DNA of 64,000 bases from Streptomyces sp. NBC_00443. Lineage in GTDB: Bacteria > Actinomycetota > Actinomycetes > Streptomycetales > Streptomycetaceae. Positions 19,482 to 27,222 of this stretch are shown one piece after another. Under the pieces are notes generated by a model. The model saw only the letters and a program-made list of their open reading frames with translations, did no database searches and was not told where the DNA came from. Position 1 is the stretch's first letter, and every line of letters starts with the position of its first letter. The DNA lies in contig NZ_CP107917.1 in NCBI RefSeq assembly GCF_036014175.1, positions 1,364,001 through 1,428,000 on the forward strand, in the 5' to 3' direction. A program made the translations under genes and the position numbers.

Positions 19482-20369
19482 TTACGGTTTCGTCAGCCCG
19501 AGCAGCCGGGCGGCGTTCTCCTTGAGGATCCTCGGCTTGACCTCGTCCTTGATCGACAGCTTCTCGAAGTCGGCGAGCCAGCGGTCGGGGGTGAGGACGG
19601 GGAAGTCGGAGCCGAAGAGCACCTTGTCCTTGAGCAGGGTGTTCGCGTATTGCACCAGCTGCGGCGGGAAGTACTTCGGCGACCAGCCGGACAGGTCGAT
19701 GTGCACGCCCGGCTTGTGCGTGGCGACGGCGAGGGCCTCGTCCTGCCAGGGGAAGGACGGGTGGGCGAGGATGATCTTCAGGTGGGGGAAGTCGGCCGCC
19801 ACGTCGTCCACGTGGAGGGGGTTGGAGTACTTGAGGCGGATGCCGCCCCCGCCGGGGACTCCGGCGCCGATGCCCGTCTGGCCGGTGTGGAAGAGGGCGA
19901 TCGTGCCGGTCTCCTCGATCACCTCGTAGAGGTCGTACGCCACCGAGCGGTCGTTGGGGAAGAAGCCCTGGATGCTGGGGTGGAACTTGAAGCCCTTCAC
20001 CCCGTACTCCTCGACCAGGCGGCGGGCCTGCCTGACGCCCGCCTTGCCGCGGAAGGGGTCGATGGAGGCGAAGGGGATGAGGACGTCGGCGTTGGCGGCG
20101 GCCGCCTCGGCGACCTCCTCGTTCGGGACGGGTGGCGTGCCCGTCGCGGACTCGGCGTCGACCGTGAAGATCACGGCGGCCATCTTCCGCTCGCGGTAGT
20201 AGGCGGCCGTCTCCTCAAGGGTCGGCTTCCGCTTGCCCTCGACCTTGAAGTAGGCCGAGGAGGCGTCGTGCAGGTCGTCGTCCAGGGAGGAGTGGCCCTT
20301 GGAGGAGACCTCCGCGTGGGTGTGGACGTCGATCGCGACCAGCTCGTCGGGATTCATGGAGGGGGCCAT
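19482..20369 (-). CDS. Amidohydrolase family 2 (ACMSD-like metal-dependent hydrolase/decarboxylase)
   Basis: The 295-residue TIM-barrel protein has the metal ligands expected for amidohydrolase-2 enzymes: an IDVHTHAEV strand near residue 15, KFHPSIQGFFPND, ALFHTGQTG, ILAHPSFPW and FGSDFP near the end. This family includes decarboxylases and ring hydrolases in aromatic degradation. Its ATG at 20369 shares a base with the TGA of the SDR gene; an internal ATG at 20357 is an alternative start. Being between an SDR and an acyl-CoA synthetase suggests a catabolic decarboxylation or hydrolysis step. Confidence 0.88.
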   Translation of the reverse strand: MAPSMNPDELVAIDVHTHAEVSSKGHSSLDDDLHDASSAYFKVEGKRKPTLEETAAYYRERKMAAVIFTVDAESATGTPPVPNEEVAEAAAANADVLIPFASIDPFRGKAGVRQARRLVEEYGVKGFKFHPSIQGFFPNDRSVAYDLYEVIEETGTIALFHTGQTGIGAGVPGGGGIRLKYSNPLHVDDVAADFPHLKIILAHPSFPWQDEALAVATHKPGVHIDLSGWSPKYFPPQLVQYANTLLKDKVLFGSDFPVLTPDRWLADFEKLSIKDEVKPRILKENAARLLGLTKP

Positions 20370-21286
20370 CACGCCTCCGGGAGCTTGGGCGCCGGAATGC
20401 CGACCGACTGGAGTTCGGTGCCGACCGAGGAGGACCAGACGTCGGCCAGGGTGTCGGGGGTCCAGCCGCCGTCCGCGAACGCCGCCGCGATCTCCTGCGG
20501 ATGCGACCAGAGTGCCACCTTGTCCCCGCCGATGCCGATGGCCTGGCCCGTGATGCCGCGTGCGGCCTCGGAGGCGAGGAACGGGACGAGGGCGGCGCAG
20601 TCCTCGGGGGTGCCGAAGCCCTCGCCCTTGCGCAGGAAGCCGGGCAGCGGGTCGCCGTTCTTCATCGCCTCCACGTACGGGGCGAACGCGGGGATCGTCT
20701 CGGTCATGGCGGTCGCGGCGACCGGCACGATCGCGTTGACGGTGATGTTCGCGCGGCCCAGCTCCATCGACCAGGTACGGGCCATGGCGGCGATGCCTGC
20801 CTTGGCGGCGGCGTAGTTCGTCTGCCCGAAGTTGCCGCGCTGCCCGGCCGGGGAGCCGACCAGGATCAGGGTGCCTCCCTCGCCCTGCTCGCGCATGCGG
20901 ACGGCGGCGGCGCGGGCGCAGGTGAAGGTGCCCTTGAGGTGGGTGGTGAGCACCGCGTCGAAGTCGTCGTCGGTCATCTTCCACAGGACCTTGTCGCGCA
21001 GGATGCCCGCGTTGGTCACCAGGATGTCGAGCCGGCCGAACTCCTCGACCGCGCGGCCGACCAGCCGGTCCGCGGCCTCGGCCGTGCCGACCGGGACGAC
21101 CTCGGCGACGGCGGTGCCGCCCGCTTCGGTGATGGACTTCACGGCCGCCTCGGCAACGGCCTCGTCGACGTCGTTGATGACCACCGAGGCGCCGTGGGCG
21201 GCCAGGGCGTGGGCGTAGGCCAGGCCTAGGCCCCGGCCGCTGCCGGTGACGACGGCGGCCTTGCCGGTGAGATCGATGCTGGGCAC
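20369..21286 (-). CDS. Short-chain dehydrogenase/reductase
   Basis: This Rossmann-fold oxidoreductase (305 residues) shows TGSGRGLGLAYA (cofactor loop, TGxxxGxG), NAGILRD, and the catalytic YAAAK with an upstream serine in VGSPAGQ. It resembles the multifunctional-enzyme-2-type SDRs that act on acyl-CoA or alicyclic alcohols. The GTG at 21286 is chosen because AAGGGA lies 7 bases upstream; the open frame to 21355 overlaps the operator. It is the first gene of the leftward operon and is divergent from a MarR regulator. Confidence 0.9.
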   Translation of the reverse strand: MPSIDLTGKAAVVTGSGRGLGLAYAHALAAHGASVVINDVDEAVAEAAVKSITEAGGTAVAEVVPVGTAEAADRLVGRAVEEFGRLDILVTNAGILRDKVLWKMTDDDFDAVLTTHLKGTFTCARAAAVRMREQGEGGTLILVGSPAGQRGNFGQTNYAAAKAGIAAMARTWSMELGRANITVNAIVPVAATAMTETIPAFAPYVEAMKNGDPLPGFLRKGEGFGTPEDCAALVPFLASEAARGITGQAIGIGGDKVALWSHPQEIAAAFADGGWTPDTLADVWSSSVGTELQSVGIPAPKLPEA

Positions 21287-21350
21287 GGGCGGGTCCCTTC
21301 GGATGTGGGTGCGACTTCGATGTCGAAGGCGGTGCGAGATCGAAGGTAAG

Positions 21351-21380
21351 AACAATAGTTGTTGACGTCAATAGTTGTTG
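21351..21380. promoter_or_regulatory. Probable MarR operator: two copies of CAATAGTTGTTG
   Basis: The 12-bp word CAATAGTTGTTG occurs at 21353-21364 and again at 21369-21380, 16 bp apart, in the gap between the divergent SDR operon and the MarR gene. The first copy lies inside AACAA-TAG-TTGTT, a perfect short palindrome. The arrangement is what one expects for a dimeric MarR repressor governing both directions. A TTGACG hexamer at 21362-21367 lies within it and could be a -35 element. Confidence 0.65.
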
Positions 21381-21398
21381 GCAACCCATCCTTGCGTC

Positions 21399-21938
21399 AT
21401 GCTGGGGGCCGTACGTACGCACGCCCCCTCACCCGGGGCCTCGACCAGGGAGCCCGCCATCGCCAGCCGGCCGACCACGAACCCCGCACCGATCGACGCC
21501 GACGAGCCGTGGATGCGCGGGCTGCACGCCGACACGGGCTATCTCCTGTACCGCCTCGGCCTGCGCTCCGGTCAGCTCTTCAACGCCTCCCTCCAGGAGT
21601 CGGGACTGCGCCTGCGCCACTACGCGGTCCTGAGGTTCCTCGCCACCACGCCGGGGGCGCTCCAGCGCGAGCTGAGCTCGTCGCTGGGTTACGACCCGAG
21701 CGCGATCGTCGGCCTGGTCGACGACCTGGAGAAGCAGGGCTTCGCCGAGCGGCGCCCTTCCCCCGACGACCGCCGCAGCCGGATCATCGTGCTGACCGAG
21801 GGCGGCCGGGCGTTCCTGCGCGACACCGACGAGGCCGGGCAGCGCGTCACCGACGAGTTGCTCCAGCCGCTCGACCCCGCCGAGCGCGAGCAACTGCACG
21901 CACTGCTGCAGAGGGTCACCGAGTCCGGGCTGGGGTGA
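21399..21938 (+). CDS. MarR-family transcriptional regulator
   Basis: The product (179 residues from ATG 21399) has the MarR winged-helix: LRHYAVLRFLATTPGALQ, the recognition helix around LGYDPSAIVGLVDDLEKQG, and the wing RRPSPDDRRSRIIVLTEGG. MarR proteins commonly sense aromatic or acyl-CoA ligands. A TTG in frame at 21375 was rejected because it lies inside the twin operator. It probably represses itself and the divergent SDR-amidohydrolase-ligase-MaoC operon. Confidence 0.88.
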   Translation: MLGAVRTHAPSPGASTREPAIASRPTTNPAPIDADEPWMRGLHADTGYLLYRLGLRSGQLFNASLQESGLRLRHYAVLRFLATTPGALQRELSSSLGYDPSAIVGLVDDLEKQGFAERRPSPDDRRSRIIVLTEGGRAFLRDTDEAGQRVTDELLQPLDPAEREQLHALLQRVTESGLG

Positions 21939-21982
21939 CGGGTTTGACGGGTCCGACAGATTTCGCGGGGTGAGGGGGGCCG

Positions 21983-22789
21983 ATGACCGCCGACGCCGAG
22001 CCGTTCGTACCGGGTGAGCAGACCTCGCCGGCCAAAGGGACGCGTTCCGCGCCCGACCGCCTGCTGTCCGTGCTCGGGGCCTTCGACCTGGAGCATCCGG
22101 CGCTGTCCCTGACGGACATCAGCCGGCGGGCCGGGCTGACCCTGAGCACCGCGCACCGGCTCGTGACCGCGCTCAGCGAGTGGGGCGCCCTGGAGCGGGA
22201 CGAGTCCGGCCTCTACCACGTCGGCCTGCGGCTGTGGGAGCTCGCGGCACTCGCGCCGCGCGGGCCGGCGCTCCGGCAGATCGCGCTGCCGTACCTGGAG
22301 GACCTGTACGAAGCGACGCACGAGAACGTGCAGTTGGCGGTCCAGGACGGGCCCGAGGTCGTCTACATCGAGTGGCTGTCGGGACGCTCCGCGGTCGGCG
22401 TCCACATCCGCGTCGGGGCCCGCTGGCCGCTGCACGCCACCGGGGTCGGCCTCGCGCTGCTCGCGCACAGCGACCCGGAGTCCCAGGACCGGTACCTCGC
22501 CGGTCCGCTCACCTCCTTCACGCCGTACACCATCACCGACGCCGCCCGTCTGCGCCGCATGCTGGCCGACGTGCGCCGCACCGGGGTGGCCGTGAGCAGC
22601 CGCCAGGTCACCGACGACGCCCTGTCGGTCGCCGCACCGATCCGCAGCCCGGGCGGCTCGATCGCCGCCGCCGTGTCCGTGGTCGTACCCCAGGCCGACG
22701 CGCAGGTTCCGGTACTGGTGCCGGCGGTACGGCTGGCGGCGCGGGGGATCTCGCGGGCGTTGGGGTGGCAGCCCGAGACGGGGGCGTAG
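21983..22789 (+). CDS. IclR-family transcriptional regulator
   Basis: The 268-residue protein has an N-terminal winged helix (LSLTDISRRAGLTLSTAHRL, residues about 35-54) and a C-terminal effector-binding domain of the IclR type. Recognisable blocks are ENVQLAVQDGPEVVYIEWLSG, HATGVGLALLA and the region around SVAAPIRSPGGSI. IclR regulators often control aromatic-acid or acyl-CoA catabolism, so it may be a second regulator of the divergent operon. It follows the MarR gene by 44 bp in the same orientation. Confidence 0.88.
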   Translation: MTADAEPFVPGEQTSPAKGTRSAPDRLLSVLGAFDLEHPALSLTDISRRAGLTLSTAHRLVTALSEWGALERDESGLYHVGLRLWELAALAPRGPALRQIALPYLEDLYEATHENVQLAVQDGPEVVYIEWLSGRSAVGVHIRVGARWPLHATGVGLALLAHSDPESQDRYLAGPLTSFTPYTITDAARLRRMLADVRRTGVAVSSRQVTDDALSVAAPIRSPGGSIAAAVSVVVPQADAQVPVLVPAVRLAARGISRALGWQPETGA

Positions 22790-22948
22790 GGGTCGCGCGG
22801 CGAGGCGGCGGATATCCCTCTCGCCGGTGAGGACGAGGCGTGAGATCGCTCGCGATACGGAAAGGGCCCTGGTCCCGAGGAGCCGCCCGTGTCCGCTCGT
22901 TCCTGGATCTCCCCCTGGCCGAACGTCTGCGCACGACCAACCGCGCGG

Positions 22949-23194
22949 CAGCTGACCGGCGACGACCAGGAAGCCGTGGCCACCGGGCTGCGCCGCTCCG
23001 GCCGCGTGGTCACCTGTGCGGCCCTGCTCCTCGCGGTGCTGATCGACGCGACGATCGGCCGGATGCTGCTGGCCCCGGCCACGATGGCGCTGCTCGGGCG
23101 GCGGGCCTGGTGGGCGCCGAAGCCGCTGCGACTGGCGCACGAACCGTTCGGGCTGCAGGAGCAGGCACAGCCACCCGAGCCGACGAACGCCTGA
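22949..23194 (+). pseudogene. MMPL/RND-family transporter remnant with an internal deletion
   Basis: One frame reads EAVATGLRRSGRVVTCAALLLAV directly into LIDATIGRMLLAPATMALLG and RAWWAPKPLR. In MMPL-type lipid/drug exporters the first part and the second part belong to the last membrane helices but are normally separated by another helix and loop. This is therefore a C-terminal scrap fused by a deletion, with no N-terminal part in the window. Nothing else convincing was seen in 22790-23216. Confidence 0.65.
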
Positions 23195-23216
23195 GTCCCG
23201 CCGCAGCACCGGCACC

Positions 23217-23239
23217 GGCACCGGCACTTCCCCGGTGCC
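23217..23239. terminator. Hairpin, probable bidirectional terminator
   Basis: GGCACCGG at 23217-23224 pairs with CCGGTGCC at 23232-23239 around a 7-base loop. It follows a short run of GGCACC repeats. It lies between the rightward MMPL remnant and the stop of the leftward DUF1905 gene, where a shared terminator would be expected. No U-tract follows, which is usual in high-GC actinobacteria. Confidence 0.5.
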
Positions 23240-23259
23240 GGGGTCTGCCCGGACCGGCC

Positions 23260-23547
23260 CTACAGGCGGACGGTCAGGGCCACGCTCACCTCGTCACCGG
23301 CCCCGATCTCCCGCGGCTTGCGTACCGCGTTCTTGAGCGGCAGCAGATAGCCGCTGTCCTTGGGGAAGAGGGACGTCTCGAAGGCGACCTCGCCGATCCG
23401 CGCCTCGACCGGGATGACGCCCCAGCCGTACGTGGCCATCGCGGCCACCTCGCGGATGTCGGCGGACTCCTCGTCCGGCACCCGGAGGAAGTAGTACGGC
23501 GCCGGGCCGCGCCATTCGATCACCGGGCCGGTGAAGGCGAGTTCCAC
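23260..23547 (-). CDS. DUF1905 domain protein
   Basis: This small protein (95 residues) matches the DUF1905 beta-barrel: a FTGPVIEWRGPAPYYFLRVP strand pair, then YGWGVIPVEARIG and SLFPKDSGYLLPLKNAVRK. The family is widespread and its function is unknown; some members are fused to YdeI/OmpD-associated domains. The start is taken as GTG 23547 with AGAGGGA upstream; the frame could extend to 23589. The TnpB element's right end lies about 60 bp upstream and may have separated it from its original promoter. Confidence 0.75.
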   Translation of the reverse strand: MELAFTGPVIEWRGPAPYYFLRVPDEESADIREVAAMATYGWGVIPVEARIGEVAFETSLFPKDSGYLLPLKNAVRKPREIGAGDEVSVALTVRL

Positions 23548-23605
23548 GGAGTCAGTCCCTCTCCTCTTGAGCGGCCGAGGACGGCCCATTCCCGTATTTC
23601 ATAGG

Positions 23606-23653
23606 TTGAATCCTCCCCTCCCTTCGCTTGCGCTCAGGAAGGGGATTCCTGGC
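23606..23653 (-). ncRNA. Right end of the TnpB element, probable 3' end of its omega RNA
   Basis: Directly after the tnpB stop, the minus strand reads GAATCCCC, then a stem CCCTTC/GAAGGG with loop CTGAGCGCAAGC, then GGGGAGGATTCAA. In TnpB-type elements (IS200/IS605 and IS607 superfamilies) the 3' end of the gene and this hairpin are transcribed as the guide RNA. The guide segment begins just past the element boundary, here expected at about 23605 and running down to about 23586 on the minus strand. The 5' end of the RNA inside tnpB cannot be placed from sequence alone. Confidence 0.5.
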
Positions 23654-24883
23654 TCAGGCTGCCTGGCGGAACAGCGTCCCGCCAGGTCTTGCGCCATCAG
23701 CACCAGCCGGGTTGAGACCAGCCCGGGCCAGCATCACGCGGGCGGAGTTCTTGTCTCTGGGCGAGACGGTTCCGCACGCGGTGCAGGCATAGGTCCGTTC
23801 CGAAAGCGGTAGTGCGTGCTTGGTTCTCGCTCCGCACTGCGCGCAGTCCATCGTGGTGTGCGCGGGATGGACCAGGTGCACGATCCTGCCGTGCTTGCGG
23901 GCCATCTCCAACAGGGCCTTCTTGGTGGCGCCGATGGCGGCATCGGCCGCCTTCCTCGCCATGGTCGACTTCGCGAGGAACTTGGGCTTGAAGTCTTCGA
24001 CGGCCAACTCGTCGTGGTCGCGCACGACCTTCTTTGCCCACTTGCGTCCGGTGTCCTGCCGCTGCCGGGCGATCTTCTGGTACGTCTTCGCCCGCCACTT
24101 CCTCGCCTCCCGGTAACCCTTCGACGCGGCCTGTCCTTTGGCGGGTTTACGGCGGGCCATCCTGCGGTCGTACCGCGACAGCTTCGCCTGGGCTTTCCTG
24201 CCGTGCCGGGCGTGGGGGAGGTCGTGGGAGTCGGATGTGGTGGTCGCGGTCTCCCTGACGCCCCAGTCGATCCCGATCACCCGACCGGTCGCGGGCAGCG
24301 GCTGGACTTCGGCGGGCACGACGAACGAGGCGTACCAGTGCCCGAGGCTGTCGCGGTACACGCGCACCGAGGACGGTTCGGCGGGAAGATCCCGCGACCA
24401 CACGACCGTCAGGGCGATGTTCCCGGCAAGATGCAGACGGCCGTCCTTCAGCCGGAAGCCACGCTTGGTGTAGTTCAGGCTCGGGTCGGCCTCACGCTTC
24501 TTCTTGCACTTCGGCATCCCGGCCCGGCGATGCTGCGGCAGACGTTCACGGATGTCCTTCTGCGCCTTCGCGCGGGACTTGCCGAAGTCGCGGATGATCT
24601 GCTGCTGGGGAACCGAAGAGCCCTCACGCAGCCACGGCGTCTTCGCGCGGGCTTCGGTCAGCATCGCATCCAGCCGGGCCGGACCGCACGTCGCCTTGTC
24701 CGTACCTTCGGGGCGGTTCATGTTCCACAGGTGAGTCTGCGTGGACTTGGCGACGGACTCGTTCCAGATCCACCGGCACCGATCCCACTCCGCCAGCAGC
24801 GCACGCTCGGCGGTCGACGACACACGCAGCCGGAACGTCCACCGGGCATGCCCGGCGTCCCCGGCCTCCTTCACCCCCGACAC
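23654..24883 (-). CDS. tnpB: TnpB RNA-guided nuclease / OrfB transposase-associated protein
   Basis: The 409-residue protein has the complete RuvC-like core: the first Asp in VIGIDWGVRE (about residue 205), the Glu in LAVEDFKPKF and the last Asp in PRDKNSARVMLA. Between the last two lies a four-Cys zinc ribbon (CAQCG ... CTACG). This fits TnpB, the guide-RNA-directed DNA nuclease ancestral to Cas12. All catalytic residues are present and the frame is open, so it may be active. Start GTG 24883 has a strong GGAGGGGG upstream. The end of the gene probably overlaps the omega RNA. Confidence 0.92.
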   Translation of the reverse strand: MSGVKEAGDAGHARWTFRLRVSSTAERALLAEWDRCRWIWNESVAKSTQTHLWNMNRPEGTDKATCGPARLDAMLTEARAKTPWLREGSSVPQQQIIRDFGKSRAKAQKDIRERLPQHRRAGMPKCKKKREADPSLNYTKRGFRLKDGRLHLAGNIALTVVWSRDLPAEPSSVRVYRDSLGHWYASFVVPAEVQPLPATGRVIGIDWGVRETATTTSDSHDLPHARHGRKAQAKLSRYDRRMARRKPAKGQAASKGYREARKWRAKTYQKIARQRQDTGRKWAKKVVRDHDELAVEDFKPKFLAKSTMARKAADAAIGATKKALLEMARKHGRIVHLVHPAHTTMDCAQCGARTKHALPLSERTYACTACGTVSPRDKNSARVMLARAGLNPAGADGARPGGTLFRQAA

Positions 24884-25170
24884 GGCATCCCCCTCCCACT
24901 ATGGCGTCCCGCCTGATCACCCCAGCTTCCACGACGAGACCGTACGTGCGACATGCGCACACCCGTACCCCACTACGGCAAAGTCACCACACCCAGCGAA
25001 CACGGGCACACCCGTTCGCATTTCGGCTCCGCCAGCGGCTCTGCGGGCGCTCCGCGCCCCAGGAGACCGGACACAACAACACTCCGCGTCGCCGTCACGG
25101 GATGCGATTCCTTCCCGGCGTGAACGCGGGGGCATCCTCGCAAGAATCAGGTGAACCCTCCGGCATACAC
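24884..25170. other. Non-coding left flank of the TnpB element, with hairpins and a second element-end-like hairpin
   Basis: I see no gene here. It contains the hairpin at 24946-24960, an imperfect hairpin at 24996-25019 (GCGAA-C-ACGGG / CCCGT-TCGC) and, at 25105-25140 on the plus strand, GATTCC followed by CCCGGCGT-GA-ACGCGGGG and ATCCTCGCAAG. The last resembles the right end of another TnpB-type element in the opposite direction. Open frames through the region have no recognisable similarity. Confidence 0.45.
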
Positions 25171-25701
25171 CGCAGACGCCGCTCCCTCAGGCGCGCGCTC
25201 GTCGCCATGATCGGCACGCTCGGTCTTGCCGCGGCCGTCGCCGTCCCGTCCGCGAACGCCTCCGCGCCCACTCCCCCGTCCGGTTGGACACAGGTCTTCC
25301 TGGACGACTTCGACGGCGCCGCGGGTTCCGGCGTGAACACCTCCAACTGGCAGTACGCAACCGGCAAGGGCTAGCCACCGGCGAGATCGAGACGATGACG
25401 AGCAGCGCCGACAACGTCGCGCTCGACGGCAACGGCAACCTCCGCATCACCCCGCGCCGGGACGCCTCGGGCAACTGGACGTCCGGCCGTATCGAGACCA
25501 ACCGCACCGACTTCCAGCCCCCGGCGGGCGGCAAGCTGCGCGTGGAGGCGCGCATCCAGGTGCCGAACGTGACCGGCGCCGCCGCCAAGGCTACTGGCCG
25601 GCGTTCTGGATGCTGGGCGGGCCCTACCGCGCAACCTCACCTTCAGCAGCGGCCAGCCGTCGGACTTCGTGAACGTGAACTGGTTCAACTTCGGCCGCTG
25701 A
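25171..25701 (+). pseudogene. Decayed secreted GH16 endo-beta-1,3-glucanase (laminarinase) with CBM6-like tail
   Basis: Fragments in different frames are in the correct order. First comes a signal peptide (SLRRALVAMIGTLGLAAAVA) and the start of a GH16 domain (WTQVFLDDFDGAAGSG ... NTSNWQYATG). Then come GEIETMTSSADNVALDGNGN, RIETNRTDFQPPAGGKLRVE and WPAFWMLGGPYR. The catalytic E-x-D-x-x-E strand and the rest of the catalytic domain are missing. The last piece, LTFSSGQPSDFVNVNWFNFG, looks like the end of a CBM6 sugar-binding module. At least three breaks plus a large deletion make this a true pseudogene. Confidence 0.8.
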
Positions 25702-25839
25702 GAGGGGACTTGACGAGGCAGGCCCAGTCGCGTGCCGTCCGATGCCCCGCGAGAACGCGCCGGTCCTCGCGGGGCATCGCCGCGGGAGAGAGTGCGTGTT
25801 CTGGGCACTCGGCGCGTACCGTGGCAGATGGAGGGCCCC

Positions 25840-27198
25840 ATGGGATTCGCCGACGATCATCTGGTTCCGTTGGTCGACGACGGCCTCGGCAACAGTGCCT
25901 ATCTCGTCGACCTGGGCGACGGGCGTGCCCTGGCCGTGGACGTGAGCCGGGACCTGCGGACCGTGCGTGCCGAGTCGGAGCGGCGGGGGCTGGCGATCGC
26001 CTTCGCCGCCGACACCCACCTGCACGCGGACTTCCTCACCGGCGCGCTTCAGCTGGCGGCCGACGACGGGGCGACGGTGCTGGCGTCCACTGCCGGGCGG
26101 CGTGCCTTCCGGCATCGAGGTCTGGCCGACGGCGACGAGGTGGACCTGGGCGGGCTGACCCTGCGTGCGCTGGCCACTCCCGGTCACACGGACGAGCACC
26201 TGTCCTTCCTGCTCCTGGACGGCGCACGGGAGTTGGGGGTCTTCAGCGGCGGTTCGCTGATCGTCGGCTCGGCCGCCCGCACGGACCTGCTCGGGGCCGA
26301 CCGCGCGGAGGAACTCGCCCGCGCCCAGTACCGCTCCCTGCATCGCCTGGCCCGGCTCCCCGATGAGACGGCGGTGTGGCCCACGCACGGCGCCGGTTCG
26401 TTCTGCTCCGCCCCGCAAGGCGCCGAACGCACCACCACCATCGGCGCCGAGAAGCGGTCCAACGACCTGCTCGCCGCGCCGGACGAGGACAGCTTCGTAC
26501 GGCAGTTGCTCGGCGGTCTCGGGTCCTACCCCGCCTACTTCGACCGGCTGGCCGAGGTCAACCGGCGGGGTCCCGAGGTACTTGCCGCGGCGCCCTCGCT
26601 GCCCGGGCTCTCCGCCTCCGACGTACGTCAACTGCTAGGCACGGGCGCGCAGATCGTCGACGTACGTCCGGTCGAGGACTTCGCCGCCGGCCACATCCCC
26701 GGCGCCCTCTCCGTCCATCTCCGCGACCAGTTCGCCGTCTGGCTCGGCTGGCTGCTGCCCGAACACACTCCCCTGGCCTTCGTCACCGCGCCCGGCCAGG
26801 ATCTCGCCGAACTCACCTGGCAGGCCCTGAAGATCGGGTACGACCGACTGCACGGGCACCTGGCCATGGATGCCTGGACGGCCGACGGAGGCGAACAGGA
26901 GAGCGTGGAGTTCGTGGCGGCCGACGGCGTGGGCGACCGTCCTGTCCTGGACGTCCGCCGGCAGTCCGAGCGGGACGCCGGGCACATTCCCGACGCCGTC
27001 GGCATCGAACTCGGCGCCCTGCCCACCCGTACCGACGAGGCACCACGGAGCCCGGTGGTGCACTGCACCCGCGGCGAACGCGCGATGACCGCCGCCAGCA
27101 TCCTCCAACGCAAGGGCCACCCGAACGTGGCGGTCCTCAAGGGCGACCCGATGGACTGGTCGAGGGCCACAGACCGCCCCTTGAGCAACAGCACATAA
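25840..27198 (+). CDS. Persulfide dioxygenase-like metallo-beta-lactamase fused to two rhodanese domains
   Basis: The 452-residue protein starts with a metallo-beta-lactamase domain of the ETHE1/persulfide dioxygenase type. His60-x-His62-x-Asp64 (THLHADF), TPGHTDEHLSF and WPTHGAGSFCS supply metal ligands. Two rhodanese modules follow (about residues 265-350 and 365-445). Only the second has an active-site cysteine (VVHCTRGERA); the first has VTAPG at that place. Such fusions oxidise glutathione- or other low-molecular-weight persulfides and relay sulfane sulfur in H2S detoxification. Start ATG 25840 has GGAGG 5 bases upstream; earlier in-frame starts lack one. Confidence 0.88.
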   Translation: MGFADDHLVPLVDDGLGNSAYLVDLGDGRALAVDVSRDLRTVRAESERRGLAIAFAADTHLHADFLTGALQLAADDGATVLASTAGRRAFRHRGLADGDEVDLGGLTLRALATPGHTDEHLSFLLLDGARELGVFSGGSLIVGSAARTDLLGADRAEELARAQYRSLHRLARLPDETAVWPTHGAGSFCSAPQGAERTTTIGAEKRSNDLLAAPDEDSFVRQLLGGLGSYPAYFDRLAEVNRRGPEVLAAAPSLPGLSASDVRQLLGTGAQIVDVRPVEDFAAGHIPGALSVHLRDQFAVWLGWLLPEHTPLAFVTAPGQDLAELTWQALKIGYDRLHGHLAMDAWTADGGEQESVEFVAADGVGDRPVLDVRRQSERDAGHIPDAVGIELGALPTRTDEAPRSPVVHCTRGERAMTAASILQRKGHPNVAVLKGDPMDWSRATDRPLSNST

Positions 27199-27222
27199 CG
27201 ACGCCACCACCCCCACCCACCC

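Larger units (their letters stand above)
23606..24960 (-). mobile_element. Stand-alone TnpB insertion element (IS1341-like; no TnpA seen)
   Basis: The element comprises the tnpB gene, a right-end hairpin ending at about 23606, and a left-end region with a perfect 5-bp-stem hairpin (GTGCG-ACATG-CGCAC, 24946-24960). No Y1-transposase (tnpA) or serine-recombinase gene is present, so it is non-autonomous. The left boundary is not certain; a second imperfect hairpin at 24996-25019 could also belong to it. It sits between the DUF1905 gene and a GH16 pseudogene. Confidence 0.6.

Noticed and set aside
25284..26366. A 360-codon plus-strand frame spanning the GH16 pseudogene and the rhodanese gene
   Set aside because: Only its first part matches GH16; the remainder is a shadow of the persulfide dioxygenase gene.
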